A stretch of DNA of 7,027 nucleotides, from assembly GCA_025924495.1 (NCBI GenBank), contig JAICIG010000412.1:1-7027 (forward strand). The letters run 5' to 3'. This document shows, piece by piece, positions 5,256 to 7,027 of the stretch. Positions within the stretch are counted from its first letter, which is position 1, and each line of letters begins with the position of its first letter. The translations under genes were made by a program, and so were the position numbers. The stretch comes from Pirellulales bacterium. Its GTDB lineage: Bacteria > Planctomycetota > Planctomycetia > Pirellulales > JAICIG01. Below the pieces are notes generated by a model. That model had not been told where the DNA came from, ran no database searches, and saw nothing but the letters and a program-made list of their open reading frames with translations.

Positions 5256-7027
5256 TCACGGCTTGGCAGAATCGGCGGCCGCGGCGGGCACGAGCCAGGC
5301 GCCAGCGATCAGAAAAGAGGAGTCATTGCTGCCGACAAACAGCCCTGCCGGCTCGGGAACCTGCCAGGCCGTCGGCAGCGCCGGAAGACCGCCGCTGAGA
5401 GCATAGGCATAGATCGCTTGGCCATTCGCCTCGACCTTCAGTTCTTTCTCGCGCACTCGCACGACGAGTTCGACGAGTTTGTTCTTGCTTAGCAGAGGCT
5501 GCTCGTAGCCGCCTTGGGCAACTCCCTCCAATCGGCTCTTGCCCCCCTCGACGTCAAGCAGCAGTAACGCCTGCGACTTGCCCGCCGGTAAGCCGACGGC
5601 GAATTCCTTTTCGCCCGAACTGCGAATCAGGTCGAGCGTCAGGTCGTATTCCGGCGGCGGCGCGGATGGAAAGGCCAGTCGCGCATGATCGGAATCGGGC
5701 GTCTTGAGAAACTTGGGGTCGAGCTTCCACTCGCCCGTCACCGCCTGTTTGGAAGCGTCGAGCTGAGCGAACAGGTCGACATAGTTGGTCGATCCGACGC
5801 GCACGGGCGGGGGAACCGCGATGGCGCCGCGCACGTCGATCGATGCCGTGTTGGGCGTTCGATGCAGTTTGCCAAGGTACTCGGCGTAGGCCGGCAGCAT
5901 TGTCGGCTGCCGCTGCTGCAACTTGAGGTTGCGGACGCGCACCATCAACCGCAAATCGCGGGGAATGGCGGCAATCATTCGCTCCATCTGCTCGCGCTGC
6001 TGCGCGTCTTTAAGCCGGCTGCGACACAGCTTGAGCATCGCCTCAGCCACGTCGCGGCGGGTTTCCGAGTCATTCAGCCAGAGTACGACGGCTGAGCACC
6101 AGCCGCAGCGTTTCAAGTCGCCGCGATCGCGATACAAAATCGCCAGGTTCTCCCAGATTCTCGCGGCGACTAACGGATGTTTCGCCACGCCTTCGCGCCA
6201 GATGGTCTCGGCGTCTGCGGGCTGCTTTTGCAACAGCTTTAAAATGCCGTAGCTGCGATAATCGCGAGCATCGCGCGTCCAAGGCGCCATTTCCAACGAT
6301 TGCAAAAAGAATTCTTCGGCAGCGGCGTATTCTTCGAACTTCTGCAACATGACGCCGATGGCGCCATAGATCGTCGGGTTCTTCGGGTCGGCGACCACGG
6401 CCTCCATGTACAGTTGTAAAGCGAGCACTCGATAGAGCTGGCCGATCGGCGAATTCTGCTGTTTGCGCTTTTCGAGCGCCGAATACTTTTGCGAGACCTG
6501 GTTTGCCAGACCGATCAGTTCGCCCGCCCGCTTGCGGTCGCTCGGCCGCTGGGCGAAGGGCTTGAAGTCTTGCAGGTTCAATTCGTCTAGAGGCAGGGCG
6601 AAGCCGACATTTTCGACTTCGGTGAATTTGAGCGTGACCAGCCCGATCACGTTTCCTTCGCGATCGCAGAGCGGGCCGCCGGAATTGCCCGGATTGATCG
6701 CCGCGTCGATCTGGTAATAGCTGGCGCCATCTACCACGCGGCCGACTCCGCTCAAGAGCCCGGCCGTGATCGTCTTGGTCAGCTTGACCCGCCCGCCGGG
6801 AGCGCCGGGGTTGCCGATGGCGTATACCCGCTGACCGGTTTGCGCCTTCGCTTTGGCCAATGGCGCAGGGCGGAGCTTGGCGGCATGTTCGTCCGGATCA
6901 ATTTTGACGAGCGCCAAATCGAGCTGCGGGTGTGCGCTGACGATCTTCACGTTGTTGAAGACTTTCGTCTCTTCCCGGCCGTCGTGCTCCACGTCCAGCC
7001 TGCAGCGGAACGGCAAAGGGACGGCCA
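5256..7027 (-). CDS. S1C trypsin-like (HtrA/Do-type) serine protease with TPR-like and C-terminal beta-rich regions (5' end outside window)
   Basis: About 590 residues are visible and the frame is open to the right edge. Counting from the leucine codon at 7016, the protease domain runs to about residue 148: DLALVKID carries the catalytic Asp (D33), and NPGNSGGPL carries the catalytic Ser (S112) with the oxyanion glycines. The catalytic His lies beyond the window. Residues 160-375 are helical and TPR-like (ALQLYMEAVVADPKNPTIY, YAAAEEFFLQSLEMAP, then AETIWREGVAKHP). Residues 405-582 are beta-rich, with PPEYDLTLDL and AGLFVGSNDSSF, resembling a LamG/concanavalin-like or DUF1080-like module I associate with planctomycete proteins. 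No PDZ domain is evident after the protease, unlike DegP/DegQ. HtrA-type enzymes usually act outside the cytoplasm; the signal or anchor would be in the missing N-terminus. Several GC-rich hairpins follow the stop codon. Confidence 0.88.
   Translation of the reverse strand, partial: AVPLPFRCRLDVEHDGREETKVFNNVKIVSAHPQLDLALVKIDPDEHAAKLRPAPLAKAKAQTGQRVYAIGNPGAPGGRVKLTKTITAGLLSGVGRVVDGASYYQIDAAINPGNSGGPLCDREGNVIGLVTLKFTEVENVGFALPLDELNLQDFKPFAQRPSDRKRAGELIGLANQVSQKYSALEKRKQQNSPIGQLYRVLALQLYMEAVVADPKNPTIYGAIGVMLQKFEEYAAAEEFFLQSLEMAPWTRDARDYRSYGILKLLQKQPADAETIWREGVAKHPLVAARIWENLAILYRDRGDLKRCGWCSAVVLWLNDSETRRDVAEAMLKLCRSRLKDAQQREQMERMIAAIPRDLRLMVRVRNLKLQQRQPTMLPAYAEYLGKLHRTPNTASIDVRGAIAVPPPVRVGSTNYVDLFAQLDASKQAVTGEWKLDPKFLKTPDSDHARLAFPSAPPPEYDLTLDLIRSSGEKEFAVGLPAGKSQALLLLDVEGGKSRLEGVAQGGYEQPLLSKNKLVELVVRVREKELKVEANGQAIYAYALSGGLPALPTAWQVPEPAGLFVGSNDSSFLIAGAWLVPAAAADSAKP

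Overview
The window looks like a GC-rich (roughly 60% by eye) bacterial chromosome segment, most probably from a planctomycete of the Pirellulales type. This placement is an inference from gene style: a Gfo/Idh/MocA oxidoreductase, a trypsin-like protease carrying TPR-like helices and a C-terminal beta-rich domain of a kind I associate with planctomycetes, a Tat-exported Cys-rich copper-storage-type protein, and frequent weak or absent Shine-Dalgarno sequences. No rRNA, tRNA, CRISPR array, transposase or phage gene was seen.

Layout from left to right. A minus-strand block is read from about 3126 down to the left edge: Gfo/Idh/MocA oxidoreductase (2038-3126), an LpxL/HtrB-like acyltransferase (988-1926), a small Rieske [2Fe-2S] ferredoxin (587-898), and a GNAT acetyltransferase (1-584, cut by the window edge). 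The first three are separated by gaps of 89-111 bp that contain hairpins, and a near-consensus -10 box sits ahead of the Rieske gene, so this is probably not one simple operon. The Rieske and GNAT genes are effectively touching and should be co-translated.

A 410-bp divergent spacer (3127-3536) separates the oxidoreductase from a plus-strand short-chain dehydrogenase/reductase (3537-4367). The spacer holds a probable promoter for the oxidoreductase, a weak one for the SDR, and a striking 35-nt hairpin next to a 9-bp direct repeat. The SDR converges on a minus-strand gene for a Tat-exported, 19-cysteine, four-helix-bundle copper-binding protein (4452-4934), with a long inverted repeat in the 84-bp gap between them.

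The copper protein has the best expression signals of the window: a strong sigma70-type promoter (5100-5127), a leader of about 160 nt with several inverted repeats, and a good AGGAG ribosome binding site. Upstream of it, after a GC-rich hairpin region, lies the 3' end of a large minus-strand S1C-type serine protease with TPR-like and C-terminal beta-rich regions (5256-7027, its 5' end outside the window).

Functionally the genes look like separate housekeeping and envelope units: carbohydrate-type oxidoreduction (Gfo/Idh/MocA and perhaps the SDR), outer-membrane lipid acylation, small electron transfer, periplasmic copper buffering and a probable extracytoplasmic protease. I see no convincing evidence of a multi-gene novel defence or mobile system. 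The most notable parts are the copper-protein locus with its structured leader and the protease architecture.
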